Source: Sphingomonas tagetis
Lineage (GTDB): Bacteria; Pseudomonadota; Alphaproteobacteria; Sphingomonadales; Sphingomonadaceae
Direction: 5' to 3'
Assembly (NCBI RefSeq): GCF_024211275.1
Contig: NZ_JAMLDX010000003.1
Coordinates: forward strand, 1-64,000
DNA: 64,000 nucleotides
Shown: positions 1 through 7,332 of the stretch, in pieces
Layout: each line of letters opens with the position of its first letter
Numbering within the stretch: the first letter of the stretch is position 1
Program-made: the position numbers and the translations under genes
Notes under the pieces: model-generated
Told to the model about the DNA's origin: nothing
The model's input: only the letters and a program-made list of their open reading frames with translations
Database searches by the model: none

Positions 1-240
1 TCAGTCGGGTAGCGTTTCGCTCGCTGCTCAAATCCAGCCATCCGGCCACGGCTCGCTCGGGTCCACATCCCGAGCTTGAATCACGCCACCGCCGCCGCTT
101 CAACCCATTCTCAAACGGTCTCTAAGCCTGGAGGACACGCGATGAATAAACGATCTGCCGCGCCCGCACTGCCAAAACGATGCCCGCCAGTATCGAAAAT
201 TCCCGTCCCATCAGCCGCGGCCGGGTAAACCCCTGCATCA
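1..240. other. Left-edge region without a recognised gene
   Basis: No coding region with recognisable content is seen here. A 28-codon reading frame (142-228, plus strand) starts with ATG after a GGAGG, but nothing else supports it. The window begins inside the mobile element, so this may be the tail or spacer of element DNA that continues to the left. The 10-mer TCTAAGCCTG at 121-130 also occurs in the tRNA-Arg remnant at 6737-6746. The match does not extend further, so it is probably chance. Confidence 0.4.
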
Positions 241-526
241 GTACCCGCAACTTCGGGTACCCGCGCCCTGCCACCGCGCCAAAACCCACGCAAATCCGCC
301 ATTTGCGGGTACTGCGGGTACTGCGGGTACTAAAACCGCAAATAGGAGGTGGCGGCCGGCCGGCGCGGCAAGCGGCACCTGCGGCGGCACCGCCCTTTAT
401 CTCTATTATCTAATATAGAAATCAGTACCCGCAGTACCCGCAGTACCCGCAAACCGAGGTTTTCCGCGGGTTTGCGGTGCGGGTACTCAGGCTGGGCAGT
501 ACCCGCAAATGGTGCGGGTACCCGCA
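241..526. other. Putative iteron-type replication origin of the integrated element
   Basis: The 9-mer GTACCCGCA or its complement TGCGGGTAC occurs eleven times: 241-249, 304-312, 313-321, 322-330, 425-433, 434-442, 443-451, 478-486, 499-507, 513-521 and 518-526. A near-copy is at 257-265. Two head-to-tail triplets of opposite orientation (304-330 and 425-451) flank the only AT-rich stretch nearby, about 396-424. The last two copies overlap to form the 14-bp palindrome TGCGGGTACCCGCA (513-526). The array begins nine bases beyond the stop codon of the primase-helicase gene. Clustered iterons plus an AT-rich segment next to a primase-helicase is the layout known for P4-type satellite and plasmid origins. 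That it works as an origin is inferred. Confidence 0.6.
302..453. repeat. 30-bp perfect inverted repeat built from tandem 9-mers
   Basis: Positions 302-331 and 424-453 are exact reverse complements over 30 bp. Each arm contains three tandem copies of the 9-mer described for the origin candidate. The arms are 92 bp apart, and the right part of the spacer is AT-rich (TTTATCTCTATTATC, 396-410). The arms could extrude a cruciform or hold two oppositely oriented sets of an initiator protein. No coding function is seen across this segment. Confidence 0.75.
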
Positions 527-534
527 GACCAAGG

Positions 535-3189
535 TCAGAACGGGTATTCTTCCGGCGGCTCGTCACCGGCTTGATCCGGCGTGCCGTTTGGCGACGCCGG
601 TGTGCCGCGCGCTGGTGTCAGCCCAGCGTTCGCCGCCGCCATCTCGCCCGCGGCGTCGGGCACGGCCGTGCAGCTGATGGCGAACTTCCACATCTTGGAG
701 TGGCTATCGCGCCGTTCCTCGACCCCGATGCCCAGCGCCCGCAGACCGTCCTTCTGGCGGGTCAGGCGGTCCTTGACCTGGTTGGCATGCGGCAGCTCGC
801 CAGTGCCGCCCAGCGCGCCCAGCATGTCGCGCAGCGCGCTGGCTGACGCGTCGATCGGCTGGGCGCCGGGCCGCGCAAAATACTTGACCAGCCCGGCCAC
901 CAACGGGTCGCGCTGGGCGGCCTCGGCCTGGGTCGCGGCCTGCTCGTCGCGCAGCAGCTTGGCAAAGTCGCCAGGCCCAAGGCCAAGCTGTGCGCCGGCC
1001 GCCTCGATCCACTGCGCAAAGTCGGCCATGCGCGGCAGCTCCAGCGCGCCGGACTCGACGCGCGCCTCCACCGCGGCCTCGTTGCGCAGCGCGGTGGACA
1101 CGCACAAGAACAAGAACCCCAGCATCTTGCCGGCGTCCACGTCGAACTCGCGCCACACCGCCTGCTCGGTCCGCCGGCGCTCGGCCCGCTCGACCGTGAC
1201 GAGCATGGAGCGGCTGAGCAGATCGCTGCGCGAGCTTGGGGTGGAGATGCAGGTCACGACGATGGGCCGCACGACGTAGAACTGCTGCTCCTCGTCCATC
1301 GTGTTGTGCTTGCGGTACGACGATGCGCTGCCGGTGGACATGCGGCATAGCTGATCGGCCACTTCGGCACTAAAATGCGAGATGTTGTCCATGAACAGCA
1401 CGCTGGCGCGGGCTGCCAGCACGTGCATGTTGCGCTCTTCGGACGCCTCGCCGAACCGTGCGGCCTTGCGGCTGCGCTTGGGCGGATCGGTCAGCGCCAT
1501 GATCTTGTCGCCGAAGTTCGACTTTGCCGCGCCAGGCTCGCCGGTGGCGATTAGGATCGGGAAAGTATCCACGCGCTGATAGGGGCTGAGCATGAACGCG
1601 ATGGCGCGCGTCAGGTCGTCCGCCGACACGTTGAAGTGCTTGCCGAATAGTGCAAGCGAGCCGCCGCGTGCCGGCACCGGCAGCGCACCGCGGCTACCTT
1701 CCACAAAGCGTACCGGCGCCGCGTCAACCATGCGCCAGCCCTCGCTCGTGTCGTCGATCTCCACGACCCGCCCGTCCTGCGGGTCCAGGTTGACGTACAC
1801 TTTGCCGCCATGGCGCGCATAGCGGAGGTACACCGGGTGGCGCGCGCCGGACGCGTGCGCGCGCGCTTCCATCAGCGCGACGGCTGCGTTCAGCTGTTCC
1901 TTGGGCGCGACCTTGTTCACAGCTTCCTCGTGAAAGCGCAGCGCCAGCAGGTTGCGGTACCCGCTGCTGTCCAGCCGCGCCGTCACGCTGCGCGAGCTGC
2001 CGTCGGCGCGCTTTGCGGCATAGCTGACGTAGGTCAGGTCGTCGGTGCCGACGAAATGCTCGTCGCCGGCGTCCTGCGCTTGCTTGACGATGGTGATGGC
2101 GGGGTCCGCTTTGGACCCTTTGCTGGTGCCGCCCTCGCCCGCCCCCGCGTCGTCGTTCGTGCTGCCGCTCCCGCCCCCGCCGCTGCCGGGCGGCCGCTTC
2201 CAGCCATGTTCGCGCGCGATGGCGAAGAACGAGGCGACGGTCAGTTGCTTTTCGGGCGGCCGGTCGTCCTTGAAGGTGCGCCATTCCTTGGCGCAGTCGT
2301 CGTCGCCGTCGAACCCGTCTGCTTCACTGGATAGCTGCAGCCACAGCGGGAAGCCCGCGTCGCCATGCGACGCCTTGATGGCGATGCCAGCGCGGACCCA
2401 TTCGGAGCGGTCGCCCAGGTCCAGCAGGTTGAGGCCGATCAGGTGGCGCAACATCGACTCGGTGTCGCGCACGTCGCTGCTGGCCTTGGCAGCGCCAGCC
2501 TTGGCGTCGCCGGGCGCGGTGATGGACGCGGGCAGCTTCTTCGACTCCGCCTTGGCCGGCACGTGCAGCTTGCGCGCTGCCTTCAAGGCTACGTCGAACT
2601 CGTCCAGGGTGTAGGGCGCGGCGTCCCGCACCTCGACCACGCGCGCCAGGAACGGCGCGTCCGGGTTCTTCTGGTGCAAGAACCCCGGCAGCCGCATGAT
2701 GCGGGGCTTATCGTGGACCGACTTGTCGGAGCCGAACAGCTCGATCAGCTGCTGCTGCAGCAACGGGTGCAGGTTAATCGGCAGGCCGTCCACGCGCCAG
2801 TAATAGTGCCGCTTGCCGGGCGAGGTCTCCACCACCACGTGCGGCGGCAGCGCCAGCCGCTCCACGTTCTCGAGCGGTACCCCGTCAAAGTCGGCGAACA
2901 GGCAGGTGGCCGCGACGATGTTGTCCGCCTTCCAGCCGCTGCCGTCAGCCACGTTGATCTGGACGAAGATGCCATAGCCGGCGTCGTTAAGGCGGCGCAG
3001 CTGCTGCGCGTTGTCGGCGAACGACCCGGTCAGCTCCTGCGGGCCGAACTTCGGGTTCTTCTTCTTGTCCTTGGCGTCGATCAACGCGCGGAACAGGAAC
3101 GGCTCCTGGCGGCCGATGCCGGCGAGGAAGCGGCGGGCTTCCTCGCTGACCTGGCGCGGCGCTTGCTCGGGCTGGTCGGTGGCGGGCAT
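535..3189 (-). CDS. Primase-polymerase/helicase fusion protein of a mobile element
   Basis: This 884-residue protein probably primes and unwinds the element's DNA. The N-terminal part looks like an archaeo-eukaryotic-type primase of the RepB/PrimPol group: ADFDG at about 99-103 supplies metal-binding acidic residues, TSPGKRHYYW at about 122-131 carries the Ser/His motif, and RIMRLPGF follows at 163-170. Residues about 245-330 resemble a PriCT domain. After a Gly/Ser-rich linker (about 332-360), the C-terminal half has a P-loop variant GEPGAAKS (550-557) and a Walker B-like VLFMDN (597-602), as in a phage-type helicase ATPase. Its start lies 21 bp after alpA on the same strand, with AAGGA upstream. 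Its stop abuts the iteron array. Family calls come from motifs alone. The helicase superfamily is less certain than the primase. Confidence 0.8.
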   Translation of the reverse strand: MPATDQPEQAPRQVSEEARRFLAGIGRQEPFLFRALIDAKDKKKNPKFGPQELTGSFADNAQQLRRLNDAGYGIFVQINVADGSGWKADNIVAATCLFADFDGVPLENVERLALPPHVVVETSPGKRHYYWRVDGLPINLHPLLQQQLIELFGSDKSVHDKPRIMRLPGFLHQKNPDAPFLARVVEVRDAAPYTLDEFDVALKAARKLHVPAKAESKKLPASITAPGDAKAGAAKASSDVRDTESMLRHLIGLNLLDLGDRSEWVRAGIAIKASHGDAGFPLWLQLSSEADGFDGDDDCAKEWRTFKDDRPPEKQLTVASFFAIAREHGWKRPPGSGGGGSGSTNDDAGAGEGGTSKGSKADPAITIVKQAQDAGDEHFVGTDDLTYVSYAAKRADGSSRSVTARLDSSGYRNLLALRFHEEAVNKVAPKEQLNAAVALMEARAHASGARHPVYLRYARHGGKVYVNLDPQDGRVVEIDDTSEGWRMVDAAPVRFVEGSRGALPVPARGGSLALFGKHFNVSADDLTRAIAFMLSPYQRVDTFPILIATGEPGAAKSNFGDKIMALTDPPKRSRKAARFGEASEERNMHVLAARASVLFMDNISHFSAEVADQLCRMSTGSASSYRKHNTMDEEQQFYVVRPIVVTCISTPSSRSDLLSRSMLVTVERAERRRTEQAVWREFDVDAGKMLGFLFLCVSTALRNEAAVEARVESGALELPRMADFAQWIEAAGAQLGLGPGDFAKLLRDEQAATQAEAAQRDPLVAGLVKYFARPGAQPIDASASALRDMLGALGGTGELPHANQVKDRLTRQKDGLRALGIGVEERRDSHSKMWKFAISCTAVPDAAGEMAAANAGLTPARGTPASPNGTPDQAGDEPPEEYPF

Positions 3190-3210
3190 CGCTGGCCTCT
3201 ATCCTTCCGC

Positions 3211-3441
3211 TTAGAACGCGATCTCGTCGCCCCAGCCGAGCGGCTCGGCCACCCATTCCAGCACGTCGGACTTGAGCCAGCCCACGCGGCGGCCGCCCGG
3301 CATCAGCGTCTTTGCCGCCGGAAAGCGGCCGGATTTCATGAGTCTGTAAATCGAGGCTTTACTGATGCTGGTCAGCGCCTGCACCTCCTTGAGGTCGATC
3401 ACCGCGTCGGTGCCGGGCTGCGGCGGATTATGAATAGCCAT
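3211..3441 (-). CDS. alpA: AlpA-family helix-turn-helix regulator/excisionase
   Basis: This is a 76-residue protein with a MerR/AlpA-type DNA-binding domain. The segment LKEVQALTSISKASIYRLMK (17-36) is the helix-turn-helix, followed by the wing GRFPAAKTLMPGGRRVGW. AlpA proteins in P4-like and other integrative elements activate integrase or excision genes, or act as excisionases. The gene is the right size for the family. It lies directly upstream of the primase-helicase gene (21 bp gap), so the two are probably co-transcribed leftward. The ATG is preceded by TAGGAG at eight-base spacing, and that ribosome binding site lies in one arm of an inverted repeat (3449-3485). The family assignment is secure. 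Whether it is an activator or an excisionase is not shown by the sequence. Confidence 0.85.
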   Translation of the reverse strand: MAIHNPPQPGTDAVIDLKEVQALTSISKASIYRLMKSGRFPAAKTLMPGGRRVGWLKSDVLEWVAEPLGWGDEIAF

Positions 3442-3448
3442 CGTGTTG

Positions 3449-3485
3449 CTCCTAGTACTTCGCCGCTCCGGGGCGGCCCTAGGAG
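3449..3485 (-). promoter_or_regulatory. Hairpin predicted to mask the alpA ribosome binding site
   Basis: On the minus strand CTCCTAG (3485-3479) pairs with CTAGGAG (3455-3449), and the inner GCCGC (3477-3473) pairs with GCGGC (3466-3462). The 3' arm contains the AGGAG Shine-Dalgarno of alpA, whose ATG is at 3441. The 5' arm supplies the complementary CTCCT. If transcription begins upstream of 3485, the folded leader would hide the ribosome binding site. At DNA level the same symmetry could be an operator. The pairing is visible; the regulatory role is inferred. Confidence 0.45.
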
Positions 3486-3508
3486 TAATATCGCATGGCT
3501 ATAGTCAC

Positions 3509-4357
3509 CTATAAAGGTGCAGATGGTCCGTTGGGAAAATGGTATTTTAATAAATCGTCCGGCACGATATAATCTTCTTCGCGTGGCTCGCCGTCACGCT
3601 CATTTATGAAGGTAACGTATTCCGTCATGTGACCCTTGATTTCAGCAAGGGTACCCTGAACCCCCGCGTTCTTGGTTGCTTTGACGACATATTCAGCTGC
3701 GCCAGACACGTGGAACTCGTCATCTTTAGTGCGACTGGCCTCGCCGGTCTTGCGCTGCGGACGTTGCACACGCCATCCGCCAGAAATAGGTTGGCCGTCG
3801 ATCCATAGCTGGTGCATCGCCGCGCGCACCGCTGCGCGGAGCACCGGGTTCCGGGTTGCGGGACGCCCCCTGCCGCGTTTCGCCTCAACGGGCGCCTTAG
3901 TGGCGACCAGTCGAGCAAAATGGTCGACGGGGGCGAGCGCTTGGTCAAGAAACGCATCGGGCGCTAGGTCCTGTGGCACGACAAAGGTCCGCGCGGCCGC
4001 CGCCTCAACCGGATCGGCATAGGGCGGCTGCCGGCGCAACTTACGCAGCTTTATCGCAGCGTTGTGCATGATCCGCAGCTGCTCGGCCGCGGTTTCCTCG
4101 TCCTCGACGTAGGTCAGGCCCCCTTTCGGCCCGGTCACGTCGTCGAGGCTTTCGTCTACGCCCAGCTGCGCCCGGGCTGACGCAATGGCACGTTCCACCC
4201 TTTCCTTCAGCGACAATGGTCCTATCGCTGGCTCAGGCTGAGCCCAGCGCAAAAGCGCCAGCCAGGCAGCTGTGATTGCATCAGCGACCGGCCTCGTCTT
4301 GTTGAGGTGGTGTTTTGTACGAACGCGGCCGCGCTGAAAGATGAAATATTTCCGCAC
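3509..4357 (-). CDS. Hypothetical protein of the integrated element, with AT-hook-like motif
   Basis: I do not recognise a family for this 282-residue protein. It is basic at the N-terminus and has a short GRGRP core within KRGRGRPATRN (about 160-170), an AT-hook-like sequence that could contact DNA. There is no signal peptide or membrane segment. It starts nine bases after the stop of the upstream minus-strand gene and ends 67 bases before alpA, so it fits a leftward operon of two unknown genes, then alpA, then the primase. The composition is less GC-biased than the host genes around it, in keeping with element cargo. A role in element control, replication or phage interference is possible but unsupported. 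Confidence 0.6.
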   Translation of the reverse strand: MRKYFIFQRGRVRTKHHLNKTRPVADAITAAWLALLRWAQPEPAIGPLSLKERVERAIASARAQLGVDESLDDVTGPKGGLTYVEDEETAAEQLRIMHNAAIKLRKLRRQPPYADPVEAAAARTFVVPQDLAPDAFLDQALAPVDHFARLVATKAPVEAKRGRGRPATRNPVLRAAVRAAMHQLWIDGQPISGGWRVQRPQRKTGEASRTKDDEFHVSGAAEYVVKATKNAGVQGTLAEIKGHMTEYVTFINERDGEPREEDYIVPDDLLKYHFPNGPSAPL

Positions 4358-4366
4358 CCGTCGCCC

Positions 4367-5086
4367 CTACTTGATCACGCGCAGGTGCGCGCGCTTGGCT
4401 GCGTGCTCAGCTTCGGCTTCAGCTTCTACATGCGCGCGGCTATATTCCAGATACGCGGTCATACCGATGACGTCCTGCATGCCCTTAACATTGGCATGGA
4501 TGTCCTCGACTTCTACCGTACCGGCAGCCGCCATCACGACGCGCGTTACGAAGTCCATCCCGGTGCCAGGCTCAGGCCAAAAGCCCTCGTCCGTTTGCAC
4601 GAATTCGCCATCGGGATACTCGTCAAAGCACTCGCTCCAAAATTGGGCGGCGCTCGCCATCATGGCAACGATCAGCGGCTTGCGAGGCTCCACCGCATGA
4701 TCGCGGACCTTTGCGTACCAATGAATGTTCATCGCGGCCGTCAGCACCTTTTTGGCTGCACGCAAATGCTCAAGCGTTGCATCGGGCAGCAGGCTGGCCA
4801 GCAATGGTAGCGACAACGCAATTTCACCACCCGCGATCGACCTGCGGAAATTAAACACCGCAACGCTATGGCCGGGGCCCTGGAACATCGAAATAACTTG
4901 CCGCCATTCCTCAGCGTCTTCGAAAAAGGCGCTGTCCGTCCCTTCGCTCGCAGGCGCACCCGGCCGCAGGGTTTCGATGAGCTCGCCAACGTCAGAGACG
5001 TACAAGTCGAAATGGGGCGCAATTTCCGCGGCGGCGTTCAACGACTCAGCGCTGCAGCGAATGCGCAGCTTTGCTTTCTTAGTCAC
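4367..5086 (-). CDS. Hypothetical protein of the integrated element
   Basis: This 239-residue soluble protein has no family that I recognise. It begins with GTG preceded by AAAGGA at eight-base spacing, which supports this start. The sequence is acidic, rich in aromatic and small hydrophobic residues, and lacks Cys clusters, P-loop or signal peptide. The C-terminal 30 residues are Ala/Glu/His-rich and probably helical. It is first in the leftward run of element genes after a 364-bp gap behind the integrase, and its stop is nine bases from the next start, so the two unknown genes are probably co-translated. It is a candidate accessory or cargo gene. No function is proposed. Confidence 0.6.
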   Translation of the reverse strand: MTKKAKLRIRCSAESLNAAAEIAPHFDLYVSDVGELIETLRPGAPASEGTDSAFFEDAEEWRQVISMFQGPGHSVAVFNFRRSIAGGEIALSLPLLASLLPDATLEHLRAAKKVLTAAMNIHWYAKVRDHAVEPRKPLIVAMMASAAQFWSECFDEYPDGEFVQTDEGFWPEPGTGMDFVTRVVMAAAGTVEVEDIHANVKGMQDVIGMTAYLEYSRAHVEAEAEAEHAAKRAHLRVIK

Positions 5087-5450
5087 GATATTATCCTTTG
5101 CTGATTTGCGCGCAGCCGCGCGCGACCGCTCACCGGGCGACGCTTCGCCTGACGGTGCCGGTCATTGATTGAAGTGATGGCGCGACCGCGGGGGGGCAGC
5201 CTTGCCATTGTCTTTGTTAGGCTTGCCGACTTGCCGTCAGCTGCAATGTACGCCCGGGCGTTCCGGTGCCGCTGCCGCTTCTGTCTCCAGCGTCCCCCCT
5301 CTCAGTCAGGAGGATCACGCGGACTCACCGACCGGATTGACTGAATCCCCGGCTGGTCAGGTTCCGCGCTTGACGCCTTCGTCATCTGCGACATCGCCGA
5401 CATAGAAGGGCTGAAAACGGCAATCCATAGCCAGGAATAATCGGAATAAA
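5087..5450. other. Intergenic region between integrase and element operon
   Basis: No convincing gene is seen in these 364 bp. The stretch contains short GC-rich inverted repeats (for example around 5108-5123, GCGCAGCCGCGCGC) and a lower-GC part near the integrase stop (5430-5455). It should contain the promoter of the leftward operon that starts at 5086 and possibly a terminator for the integrase, but I could not fix either with confidence. Confidence 0.4.
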
Positions 5451-6584
5451 CTATACCTTCCCCAGGCCAGCATAATGGTCCGCAAGCCGCGCCAGCGCCT
5501 CGCCCTTCGCATCGAGATAGTTGAACCGGTCGTACACGGCGTCCAGCTGGTCTACGCTGTGACCGACGATGCGCCGCGCCACCTCCCACGGCACGCCCAG
5601 CTCCGACAGCTTCGAACGCGTGGTCCGTCTCAGATCGTGGATCGTGAACCCCTGCACGCCGCTCGCTTGGTCCAGCAGCGCCTTGGCCTTGCTGAACCCG
5701 GAAAAGGGCTTGGCGCCGCCCGTTGTTGTGAAGACATACCCGTCGTCATCGTCGCGGCGGGGCAGTTGAGCGAGTAGCGCCATTGCGGCGGGTGGCAGCG
5801 GCAGCACGTTGGCGCGGTTGCTCTTCGACCGCGCGGCGGGCAGCGTCCATATATTGCCTGACAGCTCGATCCAGCGCATCTGCGCCACCTCGTTGCGGCG
5901 AGCACCGGTCATCAACAGCATGCGCACAATATCGCCGAATGGCGCCGGCACCTTGTCGCAAGCTTGCAGCACGGCGGCTATCTCGCCGTCGTTGAGAATG
6001 CGATCGCGTTGCGTCGTGCGCACCGGGGGCCGCACATTGGCGCACGGGTTTGCCGTTAGCACGCCACGGTCCACAGCGAAGTTGTACATGGCGCGCAGCG
6101 CCTTCAACAAATTGACCGCGGCGTGCGGCTTGCCGGCGGCAACCAACGTATCCAGCACCGCCACCACGTCGGGCGCTTTGACTTTGGCGGCCTGCTTGCG
6201 CAGCAGCGGCTGCATCGCCGCTTGCTTGAGCGACGACGCCACGCTTTTCCATGTGCTCACGTTCGGCTTGAGATGCAGCTCTTCATATTGGCTGACGATC
6301 TCGCTCAGCGTGACGGGCTCCAGCGCCTGCCCACCCAGCTCGGCGGCCTTGCGCAGCAGGTCCATCGCTTCACGCCGGGCGTCGGCCAGGCCGATTATTG
6401 GATAGCGACCCAGCGTATGCCGCATCAGTCGGTGTGACCGAATAAGCACTGAGAACGTCTTCACGCCGTTGCACGTCACGCGCAGGTACAGCCCTGGGCA
6501 GATACAATCGGAATGCTCGGCTCGACCGCGTCGCGGCGGTGCGCAATTGCTGACCCATTTATCGGTGAATTTAAGCCTGGCCAT
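5451..6584 (-). CDS. int: Tyrosine recombinase integrase, P4-like
   Basis: This 377-residue site-specific recombinase catalyses integration and excision at the neighbouring tRNA-Arg site. The N-terminal 60 residues match the arm-binding domain usual in P4-type integrases (the short LYLRVTCNGVKTF segment and LGRYPIIGLADAR). The catalytic domain shows Arg229 in TGARRNEV, a Lys near 254, HDLRR (His316, Arg319), GHS (His342) and the likely nucleophile Tyr351 in VYDRF. All key residues are present, so the enzyme looks intact. The gene reads away from the attachment site, its start about 150 bp from the tRNA remnant, as is usual for elements inserted in tRNA genes. Length is normal for the family. 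Confidence 0.93.
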   Translation of the reverse strand: MARLKFTDKWVSNCAPPRRGRAEHSDCICPGLYLRVTCNGVKTFSVLIRSHRLMRHTLGRYPIIGLADARREAMDLLRKAAELGGQALEPVTLSEIVSQYEELHLKPNVSTWKSVASSLKQAAMQPLLRKQAAKVKAPDVVAVLDTLVAAGKPHAAVNLLKALRAMYNFAVDRGVLTANPCANVRPPVRTTQRDRILNDGEIAAVLQACDKVPAPFGDIVRMLLMTGARRNEVAQMRWIELSGNIWTLPAARSKSNRANVLPLPPAAMALLAQLPRRDDDDGYVFTTTGGAKPFSGFSKAKALLDQASGVQGFTIHDLRRTTRSKLSELGVPWEVARRIVGHSVDQLDAVYDRFNYLDAKGEALARLADHYAGLGKV

Positions 6585-6734
6585 CTCGGGTAACTTCTGG
6601 GGTAACGCGGGCGTGCGCTCCCTTGACGCTTACGGAAACTTACTGGCACCTGGCGGTGTGGACCAGTGACGCAAACCAAAAAATTTAGCGTTGCATATTG
6701 ACGCCTGGCGAGTCGGTCGATTATACGCAGGGTG

Positions 6735-6779
6735 CTTCTAAGCCTGTGGTCGTTGGTTCGAATCCAACCGGGCGCGCCA
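6735..6779 (+). other. 3' half of tRNA-Arg(TCT): element attachment site
   Basis: The segment has a TCT anticodon in loop CTTCTAA (6735-6741), a perfect T arm (stem GTTGG 6752-6756, loop TTCGAAT, stem CCAAC 6764-6768), the acceptor 3' strand CGGGCGC (6769-6775) and CCA (6777-6779). The sequence upstream gives only a poor 5' half: ACGCCTG can partly pair with the acceptor, but the D loop is too long and the anticodon stem does not form. It is therefore not a normal tRNA gene. Integrases of this type insert within tRNA genes and leave such a 3' copy at one end. The intact gene is expected at the other end, left of the window. Confidence 0.8.
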
Positions 6780-6801
6780 GATACCGCCGACGGGGGTGCA
6801 T

Positions 6802-7332
6802 ATGGCCAGGCTCGTATTCGGGATGAACCAGTCGCTCGACGGCTATGTCGATCATATGAAGTTCGCGCCCGACGCGACGCTGTTCCGGCACTTCGTCGCG
6901 GAAGCGCAGGGGCAGACGGGCAGCCTTTATGGCCGAAAAATCTATGAGATCATGCGCTATTGGGACGAGGATCAGTCCGAATGGGGTGCCGACGAGCGCG
7001 CCTTCGCCACGGCGTGGCGGCGTCAGCCGAAATGGGTCGTGTCGCGATCGGCGAGTCCGGTTGGTCCCAACGCCACGCTGCTCGAGGGCGATCTCGAGGC
7101 GGCGATCCGCGAGTTGAAGGCTACGCGTGATGGCGAGATCGAAGTGGCCGGCCCTGATCTGGCGCGCAGCCTGACCGAGCGCGGCCTGATCGACGAGTAC
7201 CGCATCTATCTGCACCCGGTCGTGCTCGGCGACGGCACGCCCTATTTCGCCGGACCGCAGCCGCCGCTGCGGCTGGCGAGCCACGACCGGATCGGCGAGG
7301 ACGTGATCCGGTTGAGCTACGTCCCGGCCTGA
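6802..7332 (+). CDS. Dihydrofolate reductase family protein (RibD C-terminal-like)
   Basis: This is a 176-residue NAD(P)H-dependent reductase of the DHFR/RibD_C superfamily, whose substrate cannot be told from sequence. Typical features are the N-terminal strand ARLVFGMNQSLDGY, the LYGRKIYEIM segment near residue 40, IEVAGPDLARSL near 115 and the HPVVLGDGTPYF motif near 140, characteristic of this family. I chose ATG 6802 because CGGGGG lies five bases upstream; an in-frame GTG at 6796 is possible. It is the first chromosomal gene after the element's attachment site. Its last 16 bases overlap the end of the convergent beta-mannosidase gene. Confidence 0.85.
   Translation: MARLVFGMNQSLDGYVDHMKFAPDATLFRHFVAEAQGQTGSLYGRKIYEIMRYWDEDQSEWGADERAFATAWRRQPKWVVSRSASPVGPNATLLEGDLEAAIRELKATRDGEIEVAGPDLARSLTERGLIDEYRIYLHPVVLGDGTPYFAGPQPPLRLASHDRIGEDVIRLSYVPA

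Noticed and set aside
121..130. TCTAAGCCTG shared with the tRNA remnant at 6737-6746, as a possible second attachment site
   Set aside because: The match stops at 10 bp and does not continue into the T arm or acceptor. A real second site should share the whole 3' half.
142..228. 28-codon ORF (MNKRSAAPALPK...) after a GGAGG
   Set aside because: Only the ribosome binding site supports it. The peptide has no features, and it lies in an element spacer next to the repeat array.
5302..5406. 33-residue minus-strand ORF (MSAMSQMTKASS...) between integrase and element operon
   Set aside because: No ribosome binding site, no recognisable content and no supporting context.
6700..6779. A complete, functional tRNA-Arg gene
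   Set aside because: The acceptor can partly pair, but the D loop would be about 15 nt and the anticodon stem does not form, so it is treated as an integration remnant.
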